Assembly (NCBI GenBank): GCA_964019335.1
Contig: OZ025670.1
Location: 186,001-250,000 of the forward strand
DNA from: Diplonema japonicum
Taxonomy: Eukaryota; Euglenozoa; Diplonemea; Diplonemida; Diplonemidae
Length of the DNA stretch: 64,000 nt
Reading direction: 5' to 3'
A model generated the notes under the pieces. It saw only the letters and a program-made list of their open reading frames with translations. It was not told the origin of the DNA and did not search any database. Positions 8,029 through 18,773 of this stretch are shown here, piece by piece (positions within the stretch are counted from its first letter, which is position 1; each line of letters opens with the position of its first letter). The translations under genes and the position numbers were made by a program.

Positions 8029-9491
8029 ATGACAGATGTGGTTGGCGAGAACATACGAGTTGTGACGAGGGTGCGGCCCATGCTGGACGATGAACCTGGA
8101 GAGTCCTTTGTGACTGTGGTGGATGAGAAGAAAGTAGAGGTGAAGAGCCACTCTGGCGTGCAGGTGTTCGAGTACGACGCCGTACTGGGAACTGCCTCGT
8201 CGCAGCAGGACGTTTACGACACGAGTTGCACTAATGTGCTACAAGCTGTCCTAAATGGATACAACGGGGCGGTGATAGCTTACGGGCAGACGGCGAGCGG
8301 GAAAACACACACAATGACAGGCGACGACGGGGTGGTGCCAACCGTAGCGAGACAGCTCTTCTCATCGGTTCAGAGAAGAGAGAACGACGGGAGCGGAATG
8401 AACTTCGAGATCTCATGCTCGTACATCCAACTGTACTGTGAGAAGATATACGACATGCTCGACGAAGGACGCTCCTGCACCCTGCAGACGGGATCGGGGT
8501 TGTTCCTGTCGAACGCTTCCAATGTCCCTGTGACTGAATGGGACGGCATGGTACACTTGCTCAAGAAAGGCGAGAAGAACAGAATTGTACACGAAACAGG
8601 CATGAACAAAGCTTCAAGCCGAAGCCACTCCGTTCTACTCCTAACACTGTTGTCCCGCTCAGGAAGCGTTGAGAAGATGTCGCAACTGTACCTGGTGGAC
8701 CTTGCAGGGAGCGAGTGCGTGGAAAAGACAAAATCGAAAGGAGAGGTTCTACAACAGGCAAAATCGATCAACTTATCCCTACTGTCACTCAGACGTGTAA
8801 TCACATCATTAGTAAAGAAAGCACAGCACATTCCATACAGAGACTCAATGCTGACAAGGATACTAGAAAGTGCTGTGGGTGGGAACTCCGTGACAACAAT
8901 CATCATCTGTGTGTCACCAAGCAGCTACAACCTCCCTGAAACTACGTCGAGCTTACGGTTTGGAATGTACACGGGGTCCATCACAAATGTGGCGGTGCAG
9001 AATGTGGTAAGATCGACGGACGAGTTGGAAGAACTGCTCCGAAAGCTGTACAAAGAGATCGAAGCAGCATTGATTACCAAGAAGAAGCTTGAGATAGAAG
9101 TAAAACAACATCAACACATTGTCATTAACGGGGGGGTGAAGATGGACAGTAGTATAGGGCGTCTTGCCACGCAGGTCTCTTCCTCCGATTTCGACATCCC
9201 CCAACACTTTATTTGCCCGCTTGGTGGGAAACTCATGTTGAACCCTGTGACCCTGGCAGATGGGGTCACGTACGAACGTGATATGGCTGAAAAGTATGAA
9301 TAGGGGGGGAAAAGAACTTTTTTTTTAAAAACGTTAGGTACATATTGCAGCACAAACGGCCACCCCGCAAGGTTGCTGCCTGCGTCGGAAACACGCACCT
9401 CTTGACCATGATCCCGAACCTCACCATTCGTGGTAACATCGAGGCTTTTATCGCCGAGCACGTTGCTGTCCAGAAACAACACGCTTGGTGA
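8029..9491 (+). CDS. Kinesin motor with C-terminal U-box domain
   Basis: Exon 1 (8029-9293) encodes a near-complete kinesin motor: P-loop GQTASGKT at residues 86-93, switch I NKASSRSH, switch II DLAGSE, and the IPYRDSMLTRIL block. A short helical neck follows, then at about residue 390 FDIPQHFICPLGGKLMLNPV begins a U-box. A 44-nt intron (9294-9337, GTATGA...TTAG, phase 2) splits it. Exon 2 (9338-9491) supplies YILQHKRPPRK and the LLTMIPNLTIRGNIEAFI end of the U-box. The product is 472 aa. U-boxes recruit E2 enzymes, so this would be a microtubule motor with ubiquitin-ligase potential. Most kinesins are longer, with an extended coiled-coil tail, so it is compact. Without splicing the frame would stop inside the U-box. 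Confidence 0.88.
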
Positions 9492-9859
9492 TGTGGACTG
9501 GCGTTTTTACGTGTTGTTTTTTTCTGCAAAAAAAAAAAAAAATAAATAAATAAAAAAAATAAATCTTGCCTAATCTTGTGTAGACTCTTGCACACCGAGC
9601 AGAAAAAAAAAAAAGAAGAAGAAGAAAAAGGTGTATTTTCTCCCATCCGCATGTCGGAAAAAAAAAAAAAAAAAAAAAAAAACGATTTTTTGTCTTCTTC
9701 TTTCTTACTTCTTTAGAACAAAGAATCATCGTCGGAAACCGGTTCTTCTTGTTTCTACTTTCCCTTTTTTTTTTTTTTTTCTCTATTTCCACAAAATAAT
9801 TTCCCTGACCCTTATTTTACCGCCTCGTGAGTTGCGATTTATTTTCTTCTTTCCCCCCC
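9492..9859. other. Homopolymer-rich intergenic stretch
   Basis: Runs of A and T up to 23 nt, no gene seen. The 3' end grades into the pyrimidine tract before the next gene. Confidence 0.7.
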
Positions 9860-9908
9860 CTTGGTTCCTTTTTTTTTTTTTTTTTTGCAAACACACACAC
9901 CACATCAG
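9860..9908 (+). promoter_or_regulatory. Likely trans-splice acceptor
   Basis: Long T-rich tract ending in CACATCAG at 9908, 7 nt before the ATG at 9916. Position and structure fit spliced-leader addition. Confidence 0.4.
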
Positions 9909-9915
9909 GGCGGGG

Positions 9916-11745
9916 ATGGGCACCCCGACGCCGTCCCTCACCCTCTCCCTCTCCCCTACAACAACATGGACGGTCCCGACGCGGACGGCGACGGTGAGCG
10001 AGTCAGTGACTCCCTCCTTGTCAGCAACAGAGACCATGTCACTGTTTACAAGGACGGAAACAGGGACACGGACACTCCCAACTCCGACGATGAGCCGTAC
10101 GTTGAGCGAAACAGGAACGCTGTTGAGGTCTACCCTGACAAGGAGTTTAACTGAATCAATGACTCAGCCGACTATGACGATGACCGTAACGGAGACCGTG
10201 GAGCCTCCATTTCAGCCCCCCGAGGCACCGACAGACACGGCTACCCTCCTTGTCGCAGGCGTGCCCAGTAATGTACCGTTTGATGCTGTGGTGCCTGCTG
10301 TGCAGCCCACCAGCGACGACGACAACACGCTTCTCATCATCCTTGTCATTGCGTGCATTGCCGTGTGCATCATCGCGCTCATCATCGGATTCTTCGTCAT
10401 GAAGCTCTGGAACAACTCCCAAACCCTCGAACAACAATACACTTCGAAGAATCAACAAATTTCCGATCTCAGAAAGCAACAGAACGATGCACACAAAGCC
10501 ATGGAGGAGTTCAGAGTCAAGATAGAGGAGCGCGACAACGATCTCAGCGAAGCGGAAGGCCTACGGGGGGACATACACCGGCAGGTGAAGGAAATAGAAG
10601 AACTGAAGGGCGAACAGGCGGCCTCAATTGAAAAACGAAGAGCCGAACAGAAAAAGGTTTGCGAGGGGGAAAAGGAAAAAAAAAAAAAACAAACACCAAA
10701 CAGGTGCAGAGGGACGTGGAAGACATGCAAATAAAAATCGATGCCTTGATGGAGCTACAGAAAGAGACAGAGACCAAGCTTGGAAAGTATGAAGAAGATA
10801 AAGCATACAATACAAAACAGTGTGAAACAAGCCGTCGGGAATGCCCCTTCAGTTGTCGCGCCTCGAGGGTCTCTGGCGGAGACAGCTGTGCCACCCGAAG
10901 AGGGTGATTCAGAGGTGGAGGCCATACCCGTTGATCTCGAGGCGCTTGGGAGCCAGTATAACAGCTACACTACACCCACGCTTGGCAACGGGTCGCCACG
11001 AGGGATGCCTGTCCTCACGCCATCCTTCCCATCAGCAGCATCCACAACACCTTGGTGGAAGGGTACGGATAGGACAGCCAACCCGCAAAACAGCAGCGTC
11101 ACGTCCTTTCCTTCCTTCACCAGCAACCCAAACGATCCTTTGCTGGGTCACAAGACGCAGTCTGGTAAGCAGCTCTCTTTCTCTCCCCACAACGCATCGC
11201 CACCTCCAGGCGGCGACGGCTACGTCCCGCCCACAATCGCACCTCTTCTCATCAATGGAACAAATGGAACTGAAGAACCGCAGCTCCTCCGGCACCCGTT
11301 GCTGCCCGAGCCGTTGCTTGGCGGGGTTGATCCTGCACAAGGCGATGTCGCGCAACCCCCGCCGCCTTCATGGTGTTACTTGCAACACATAAACCCTGAT
11401 CCGATCAGGAGAAAGCATAATTATTATGTGTACAAAAAGAGGTTGGTGCAGGTGTTATCAGACGACAAGGGCGTCTTGTGGTTGGAGGTTGCCTCGCAGC
11501 GGCAATCTTCTCGCACGTTAGTCAGCAACATAGTCTCTGTAGGTGAAGAGTTCGATAACACACCGTCGATGAAGTCGAAAATAGCGTTTTACATCCAAAC
11601 AGCGACCGAGAAGCAAGTTTTTGTCACATCTACAGCTGCAGAGCGAGCGACCTGGTTCCAGTGGTACGCGTCGTACTCCCGACAGCCACAGCCACAGCAG
11701 CAGGTGCAACCTCAGTCGCAGCCTTCGCTGCAGGTTGCGTTGTGA
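9916..11745 (+). CDS. Single-pass membrane protein with Ser/Thr-rich ectodomain, coiled coil and PH-like domain
   Basis: Three exons, 9916-10656, 10704-10786 and 10821-11745, encode 582 aa. Introns are 47 nt and 34 nt (10787-10820), the latter the shortest inferred here. Residues 1-105 are a mucin-like Thr/Ser/Pro region with many TxT steps. Residues 135-160 are a membrane helix (LLIILVIACIAVCIIALIIG), followed by a coiled coil to about residue 275 and a Pro/Gly-rich linker. The last about 110 residues, starting SWCYLQHINPDPIRRKHNYY, look like a PH domain, with the expected Trp near the end in ATWFQWYASY. No cleavable signal peptide is seen, so insertion may use the membrane helix itself. Function is unknown; a membrane-cytoskeleton linker is one possibility. 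Confidence 0.72.
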
Positions 11746-12520
11746 TTTTTGTGGAGACATTCATAAAAATAAAAAAAAAAATAAAAATAAAAATAAAAAT
11801 AAAAAATATCACCTCGTTTCCCCCTCCCTCCAGCAACAGAGCAATGATAAGGCGGGGAAAATGTTGCCCTGGCTGTGTGTGTGTTAGCTTTTTTGGGCCC
11901 TCGACAACGGGGGTGAACAAGAACAAAAAAAAAAAAGAAACAACGATAACAGGAAAGGAACCCAATATATCCTTGAGCCTTGTTCTTTCCCCCCCCCATT
12001 TTTTTTTGGCTTTTTTTCCCCCCTTAGTTTTAAGTTATCGTTTGCTGTGATATTTTTTTTTTTTTTGAAATTCTTCTATAAAAAAGAGAAAGAAATTACC
12101 CCCTTCCTGAACAGAGACGCATTACAGAGTGAGAGAGAGAGGAGCGAGAAAAAAAGGAGAAATTTAAAGTCTGTTTGGCAGTTTTCTATTTCTTTTTTTT
12201 CCCTTCTTTTATCCCCCCCCTCCCTATTGGACCTCTCATTCACTTGAGACCCAATTCAGTCTTTTTCTTCTTTATTTTTGTTTAGGCTATCATGTTTGAT
12301 GTCCCCAATAATGCCCTTCCACAAAAGAAAAAAAAGTGAAAAAAGTAATAAAAAAATCTTTCTTTTTTGCCCTCCGCATTATCCCCATCACCATCCACAT
12401 TTTAAGTTTGTTGTGTTGTAAGCTTTCCCCCTCGATTCCCTTCCCCCCCCCAGAAAAAAAAGAAATTTCTTTTACTTCAACATCTTATAAAAAAAAATAG
12501 TCGGGCACGGAAATACAAAA
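11746..12520. other. Intergenic, low-complexity
   Basis: An (AAAAAT)n stretch at 11770-11805 and many poly-T and poly-C runs. No gene or RNA is recognised. Confidence 0.7.
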
Positions 12521-14191
12521 ATGTTTGTCATTAATACAGCTGCTGAGATCGGTGGTGCGAAGCACAACTACGAACTGGCATTCCCCACACATCCGAGCAT
12601 CGAGGAGCTCAAAGCAGAGGGGGCCGCTGTGTTCAGCCGCGTAGCAGACAAGCCGATTACAGTCGGCGCAATGCAAATTTACGACTCGCGAGGTCAAGAA
12701 TGGGTGGATTTGCTCTATGAAAGCCAGATACTGAATCACTGCCAAGTCTTTGTGTATCAAGATGTCGCACCAGGCGTCGCTGTAGAAGCAGCTGTTCCAT
12801 TTGAGGAAAAGACGGGTGCTGTGTTCCAGGAGCTGTCCCGAACCCATAGGGATCTTCTTACTGTGGAGGACTTTGTGAAAGGCTTGCAGGCATTGCGTCT
12901 CGACCTTTCCGACGCGTCTCTCAGCAACCTCTTCCACCGCTCCGACTGCGACAACGATGGGTACCTCTCCGTCACAGAGTTCCTTAGTTTTAGCACGAAG
13001 CACCCTACACTACTCGAGGCGGCTTACCAACGTTGTATCGACATGTACAAAGAACAGCAGACTGATCGCGAGGTTCAGCTTACTCATCACAAGCTGCAAA
13101 CGCTCGCCGAGAAGGGCCGTGAAAAGCGAGAGGCCCTTCGTGCTGCGGAAACCTTTGAAGTCAAGAACCGCACGACCCTGCACTCCCAGATCGGCGCCCT
13201 CGCCATCGCCCAGGAACGCGACCGTGAGGCGTCCGACCGCCTCGTAAAGACCACCGAGTCCGTCGACATGGCAACGCACGCGCTTGAAGTTAAAAAACAA
13301 GACCTCCAAACAGCTCGTGATGAGGAACGGAAAACCTGCTGCCGTGCCGAGGAGGCCGACCTCGAACTTGCATCGGCCGTGGCTCTGATGGAGCAATCAG
13401 AGCAAGCAACCACCCGAGCCTCCGGAAATGTAAAAGCCTTGGAAACCGAACTAATGTTGCAAAAAGAAGAGTTGCAGAAATGCATGGACGAGCAGCAAAG
13501 GTGCAGCGGGATGCACGCCGCTGCAGAAACACGGAAGCGCCTTGCCAAAGAAGCCCTGGCACGAGCAAGTGAGTTCTCATCTGCAATGGCATCTGAGGTG
13601 ATAACTGCGGAGAACGATCTGAAGATGCTGGGAAGAAGGGAGCAGGACGCGACAGCGTTTGCAAGGGCATCCTCGATAGAGGCAGCAAGGGAGCTGGCGA
13701 CGCACGAGATGATCAAGAGTTCCATGGCGGAGGTGAGGCAGCAAAGGGAGCTTCTGGCAGTGGAGGAGGTCGAGGCGCGTAGAGAGCAAGCGGAGCTGCT
13801 GTCCATCAAGCGTGAACACGAAGCCCAGTCGAAGAGGAGGGTGGATCGGAGAGCCTACGATGATCTCAAAGAGATGCACCTCATAGAAAAAGAGCTTGCT
13901 AAAGACTATTATCCGAGTTCTCCATCCCCCGTCCCGCACACTCCCGCCACCAAGCACCACTCCCCGACACGATCCCCCGCAACGTCGCCCGGTCTCGTCC
14001 TCACTGAGGCAGAGCGTGCTGCCGTATTCAGAGCCCGTACCATCGCTGCTGCTGCTGCTGCTTCGACAACACCTCAGCCTCAGGTTCAGCCGCAGCTGCA
14101 GCACAGCTACACACGTCTTGCATCACCTGTTGTACAAACCACCCCCTCCCTCATGCTATCTCCTAGATACAGGCCTGTTCCTATTTGGTAG
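12521..14191 (+). CDS. BILBO1-like EF-hand coiled-coil protein (flagellar pocket collar type)
   Basis: 556 aa in one exon. Residues 1-80 (MFVINTAAEIGGAKHNYELA, then EWVDLLYESQILNHCQVFVY) resemble the ubiquitin-like N-terminal domain of trypanosome BILBO1, including the aligned WVDLL-x-E/D-xQ-xx-xYCQ pattern recalled from that family. A canonical EF-hand loop (DCDNDGYLSVTE, residues 142-153) follows, preceded by a degenerate one. Residues 165-460 are Ala/Glu/Arg-rich coiled coil, and the C-terminus is Pro/Ser-rich. BILBO1 has the same order (N-terminal domain, two EF-hands, long coiled coil) and polymerises to form the collar at the flagellar pocket neck. The C-terminal leucine zipper of BILBO1 is not evident. 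Orthology needs a profile search. Confidence 0.65.
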   Translation: MFVINTAAEIGGAKHNYELAFPTHPSIEELKAEGAAVFSRVADKPITVGAMQIYDSRGQEWVDLLYESQILNHCQVFVYQDVAPGVAVEAAVPFEEKTGAVFQELSRTHRDLLTVEDFVKGLQALRLDLSDASLSNLFHRSDCDNDGYLSVTEFLSFSTKHPTLLEAAYQRCIDMYKEQQTDREVQLTHHKLQTLAEKGREKREALRAAETFEVKNRTTLHSQIGALAIAQERDREASDRLVKTTESVDMATHALEVKKQDLQTARDEERKTCCRAEEADLELASAVALMEQSEQATTRASGNVKALETELMLQKEELQKCMDEQQRCSGMHAAAETRKRLAKEALARASEFSSAMASEVITAENDLKMLGRREQDATAFARASSIEAARELATHEMIKSSMAEVRQQRELLAVEEVEARREQAELLSIKREHEAQSKRRVDRRAYDDLKEMHLIEKELAKDYYPSSPSPVPHTPATKHHSPTRSPATSPGLVLTEAERAAVFRARTIAAAAAASTTPQPQVQPQLQHSYTRLASPVVQTTPSLMLSPRYRPVPIW

Positions 14192-14224
14192 TCTATGTTG
14201 TACTGTACATTTACTTATTTGTTT

Positions 14225-14253
14225 CACCCCCCCCTTTCATTCCTATTATACAG
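14225..14253 (+). promoter_or_regulatory. Likely trans-splice acceptor
   Basis: C/T-rich tract ending TATTATACAG at 14253, 10 nt before the first in-frame ATG at 14264. This supports the start used below. Confidence 0.4.
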
Positions 14254-14263
14254 GACGCCATGC

Positions 14264-17025
14264 ATGATGCAGCGGGGCGTGAGGCGGTGGTACAGCGGAC
14301 TGCCGAGGACATTGTGGAAGAACAGGAAAGAAGAATGGATACATGTGTTGCACACTAAGGTTGTGTTCGAGACGTTGCTGGTAGACGTGGAGAAGAAGCT
14401 GCCGCCTGGTGGGGTCGAAACGCCGGACACTGAGGTGTCGCTGAAGCTAACGGAGCTGTTTGGGTTGGACGAGAACTGCGTCCACTGGCTGACAGACAGG
14501 GTAGTTAAACGGTACGAAAAAGCTCAGTCTCCCATCGGTCCGCAGGTAGCATGTGTACTGGTACAAAGGGCACTGAAGAGACGCCCCCTGCTGGGGGTAA
14601 GCATCCTCACCTCTTGTCAGGAACCGCAGTCCATTCCCACAAGGATCTACGAGAGCACCCTGCAGGCACTAGCGTCATCTTCCTCCATCACCGACGAGCA
14701 GCGCTTGCAGGCATCCCTAACAGTCAGCTCTCTGCAGGGTCCCCCGACCTCTAAGAGCTTAAACATCATGCTCGAGATTAGCCTTTACAATAAGGACGTT
14801 GAGTACTGCACAACGCTGCTCACGAAGATGGAGAACCTTGGCATTCCTCTCATGAAGAGTGTCGGCGAGAAAGTGCTACCGTTCCTGTGTCAGAACAACC
14901 ACAGACAGAAGGCTGCAGAGGTGCTTGCCTCTCTCGCAGCGTGCGGCGGCCTCACCCCGCCACTGCGGGCACTCGCACGACAGTTTGACTTAGAAGAGAT
15001 GACAAACCCCATGCTGCTGCGTGTGCCTGCCAGGATGCACCCCGAGAATATCACGTTTGCCATGTCACCGTTGAATCCTACACGGATGAGCGATGAAAGG
15101 TTGAGCGTGCACCTGAGGAGGTACCACATCAGAGTCAAGCACCTAATGGCAAAAAACAAGGTCCACAGAGCGTGGGAAGAGTTTAAAGAAGCGAAGAAAC
15201 TATTCGAAACGGCGAAAGCGACGGGGCAGGAGGTGGAAAAGAAGTCTTACACAGAAATGCTGTGCACGGTACGTGCCATCGGTAGCTACGTCGATGCGGT
15301 GTCGTACTACGAGGAGTCCAAAGAGAGGGGTGTCTGGTGCCCGTACATCGTGTGTATCACCATCGCTGCAATGGTGCTCTCGAAGAATGTAACGATTGCG
15401 AGGTCGGTCCTGAAGGAGTACCGCGAGAAGCCTCTGGGCCACGACAACGTTCCGTATGACGCCATGCTGCGGGTGTGCCAGGAGGCGACAGACGTCGCTG
15501 TGTGCAAAGAAGTGTGGGACTGGGCCGCGGAAGACAACATCACCATCGGCCGTGCGGGTCACATTGCAACCATGTATATCTATGTTAAGCTCCAAGACCT
15601 GACAGCAGCAATGCAGCTGTACAACGACAGCTACCCGCAACACTACCTGAGCCCAGGATTCCTCCTTCCTCTGATTGGCCTTCTCTCAGGGCTTGAGCAC
15701 TGGGGCTTGCTGCGGCGCGTGCTGCACAAGGTGAGGATCGCTTTGCAAAACAGAGTTTACGTGAGCCCCAGGGTGATGGGGATGCTCATCAACTACGCAG
15801 CAGCGAGGGGGAACTACCCGTTGGCGAAAGACACATATTTGCTGTCGTTGATGTATAAAATCCCTACGGAGGAAAAGACCTTGGTGCAGCTGTTGGATCT
15901 GGCCTTGCTGAAGGAGGACGTGCTCATGTGCTGCAAGCTATACGAGTCGCTCTTGAACCGCACGTTGGAGTCGGCACGGTTTGTACTGGTGACAGCGATG
16001 AGGAAGGCGGACATGTGCGTGGGGTTGTTCAAGAACTCCCTAAGCACCGTGAGAAGGATGGCGGGAAAGAGCGATGCAAGGACTCGGGAGACGTTGATGA
16101 ATATGCTGCACACGGCAATGAAAGCCCTTGCAAGGACACCATACGTAAGGGAGGACAGCATGTATTACTACACCCTGTGCTTGCATTACTCAAGATTTAT
16201 GAGACGGAAGGACGGGTCCTACCACAAAACAAGATACCTCATGGGGACTGTCTTGTTCCTGTACAGACACAACCCGGACATTCTCACGGCTAAGGTGTGG
16301 ACGGCGATCGCTGTGGCCTGGAACTTCCAGCATCTTTTTCATGCTTTCGAGGAGAAGGAGGTGGAGATCTTGCCACCCGACATCATCGACAGCGTGCTGA
16401 CACATCTGTGCAACGAGGGCTCCTCGTGGCTCCCGGAGCAAGTGGAGGCTGCCGTCGGGAACTGTGTCCATGCTATGTCACGAATGAAGATACGGCACGT
16501 GACAGGGTGCTACTCGAGTTTTTACCAACGAGGACTGCAAGCAATCCTTGACAACGAGCATCGCAGTAGGGCAGGGCAAGAGGTGGCTAAGAAGGCAACA
16601 AGCGAAGAGGCCTGCAAGGAGCTGAAAAATTTACTATCAATGGGGAACACTCCACAGAGCGACCCGGAACCAACAGAAGCAGCTAAACCAAAAACAGGCC
16701 TGCTTGTTGTGCCTTTCCAGAACCTGGGGTTGACAAGATTGTTGCTTGAGCTGGTGGTATGTACGAAATAAAGAAAAAACATCCTCCCCTCCACTAGATA
16801 GATGAACTTCGGGCCAATGAAGGTGTTTTCGCCAGCGGAAGGAACCCCACCCCGGCCCTGTTTAATGAGGTGAGACGTGTCCCCCAGTTTTTTCCGGATT
16901 TGCAGAGCTGGACGGACACCTTCGAAGAATTGTGTGGAAGGTACGCCCCGCAGAGGGCGAAGCTCGAAGAGGAAGTCGATCGACTGAAACGGTTGCTAAA
17001 GCTCAAGGAGAGTGAAGACAAGTAG
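14264..17025 (+). CDS. Pentatricopeptide-repeat-like protein, probably mitochondrial
   Basis: Exon 1 (14264-16756) and exon 2 (16798-17025), joined in phase 0 by a 41-nt intron (GTATGT...CACTAG), encode about 906 aa. The N-terminus MMQRGVRRWYSGLPRTLWKN is basic and free of acidic residues, like a mitochondrial presequence. The body is alpha-helical with several 35-residue units, for example SYTEMLCTVRAIGSYVDAVS and GHIATMYIYVKLQDLTAAMQ, that match PPR helix pairs. Exon 2 adds an acidic/basic coiled C-terminus ending KLKESEDK. PPR proteins bind organellar RNA; the target here is unknown. The exon 2 frame is open from its acceptor and has coding-like composition, so I include it. Confidence 0.7.
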
Positions 17026-17127
17026 TCCGTGTCCTTCTTCCCCCCACTTTTTTTTCTTTTTTTTTTTTTTCCGTGGAGGCAGAATTTACAAAAAATAGGG
17101 TCATTACACACAAAAAAAAATAATAAT

Positions 17128-17313
17128 ATGGGCGGTGACACCTGGAACACGATGGACAACCGTTTCGCCAAAACAGCGGGGTTCCTCCCAAACACACTCG
17201 ACTTCCTCGGTAGCTTTGGGTTCGAGCTAATGGTGAAGGCCGACGAGGTAAGAGACACGCTGCCCCCCAAGATCTACACCAAACACCGCTGCTTCGGTCC
17301 GGATTGTGACTAA
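17128..17313 (+). CDS. Small 61-aa protein of unknown function
   Basis: Begins MGGDTWNTMDNRFAKTAG and ends HRCFGPDCD. The gene is short but isolated, with an A-rich leader and a normal start like its neighbours, and its composition is protein-like. No signal peptide or membrane helix is seen. GAG-GTAAGA at 17247 could act as a splice donor, which would change the last 20 residues. No family is recognised. Confidence 0.5.
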   Translation: MGGDTWNTMDNRFAKTAGFLPNTLDFLGSFGFELMVKADEVRDTLPPKIYTKHRCFGPDCD

Positions 17314-17569
17314 GAAAGAAGAAAAAAAACAAGGTTTCATTTAAAATCTTTTTTTTTTTAAAAAAACCAAATAAACCCCTAATATTATTACACACCACAC
17401 TCATATCACATACTACACACCTTTTTTTTTTTTTTTTTTTTCTTCTTCTTCTTTTTTTTTTTTTTTTATACTATTCTTATTGTTATTTCACCCCCCCCCC
17501 CCTTTTCATTAAATATTCAACCAACCACAAAAAAAAAAAGAGGGGTGACCAAAGAAAAAAAAAAAAAGA

Positions 17570-18598
17570 ATGCCGAAGTACCAACGCCTTGATCAAGAAA
17601 AGACGAAAAGGTCAAAAATCGACGATAATGACATGGAAGACGGGGAGGTGTCTAGACTGTATAGGGACGAGAAGAAATATGTGATTGACACCCCTCACGG
17701 ACCGCTCACTGTGTCGGTGGAACCAGGGTGCGACCCTGAGAAACAGAAAGATAAACCTATCTGGCTGACGTACCACGATATCGGAACGAACCACGTGACA
17801 TGTTTCGGGTCGTTCTTCGCGTTGGAGGAATGCAGGATCTTTAAAGAAATGTTTTGCATTCTACACATTGACGCTCCTGGTCACGAAGAGGGCGCCAAAC
17901 CCCTTCCATCTGGATACAAAATGACCATAGATAATCTTTCTGAACAAATCGGATACGTGGTCCGAAAATTCAACAAACACGAGGAATACGGAAAGGTGTA
18001 CGGGTTCGGAGTTGGTGCAGGATGCTCTGTCTTGTTGAAGTACGCTGCATTCGATGTCAACCAGGCTAGATTCGCAGGGATGATTTTAGTGAATGGAAGC
18101 GGGTCCAAAGCAGGTTGGAGAGAATGGATGTGGTCTAAAATGTTAACCAGCTCGCTGTGGATGAACGGGATATCACCGCGTGTTAAAACGGCTTTTACAC
18201 ACAGACTGTTCACTCTTGAAGCAATTGACAATAATGAGGATTTGACTGAAGATTACGCACACACTTTGTCCACAATGGTGCCTGGAAACCTTGCGCAGTT
18301 CGCTGAAGCGTACGTCAAGCGTGAAGATATGGCAGACGAGCTCGACTGTGTGTCGTGTTTCGATGTGATTCAGTTTGCCGGAGACGACAACAGCGATTTC
18401 TACTGGCACGTGAAGGAACTGAACAAAATGTTCGATTTCGGGAAGTCAACCTTCCTTCGCATCGAGGAGTGCGCAATGCTTGTAACGGAAGAAGGCCCTC
18501 ACCACATGGCAAACCCCATCAAATACTGGCTTGGGGGGAAAGGTTATATCCTCTCAAACCTCGATATTCGTGCCAACCGCCATCCTGATGACGAATAG
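17570..18598 (+). CDS. NDRG-like alpha/beta-hydrolase-fold protein
   Basis: 342 aa, single exon. After a charged N-terminus, VIDTPHGPLTVSV opens the fold. IWLTYHDIGTNHVTCFGSFF corresponds to the HD-hG-N-H signature of the NDR family (for example HDIGLNH), and HIDAPGHEEGAKPLPSGY to the HVxxPGxExGA-x-xxP block. At the nucleophile elbow, GFGVGAGCSVLLKYA has GVGAG where true hydrolases have G-x-S-x-G, so a catalytic role is doubtful, as in NDRG proteins. The C-terminal phosphorylated repeats of animal NDRG1 are absent. It is likely cytosolic. Confidence 0.82.
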   Translation: MPKYQRLDQEKTKRSKIDDNDMEDGEVSRLYRDEKKYVIDTPHGPLTVSVEPGCDPEKQKDKPIWLTYHDIGTNHVTCFGSFFALEECRIFKEMFCILHIDAPGHEEGAKPLPSGYKMTIDNLSEQIGYVVRKFNKHEEYGKVYGFGVGAGCSVLLKYAAFDVNQARFAGMILVNGSGSKAGWREWMWSKMLTSSLWMNGISPRVKTAFTHRLFTLEAIDNNEDLTEDYAHTLSTMVPGNLAQFAEAYVKREDMADELDCVSCFDVIQFAGDDNSDFYWHVKELNKMFDFGKSTFLRIEECAMLVTEEGPHHMANPIKYWLGGKGYILSNLDIRANRHPDDE

Positions 18599-18742
18599 AT
18601 GGAGGGAAAGAAAAAAAAAAAAAAGAAAAAAAGAAAAATTGTGTACATATTTTTTTTTTTTTTTCTTTTTCTTCCGACATTGAAAAGATGGAAATAATAG
18701 AATTTAAAAAAAAAAAAAAAAAAGCCCTCTTTCTCCCCCCCG

Positions 18743-18773
<31 letters not shown>

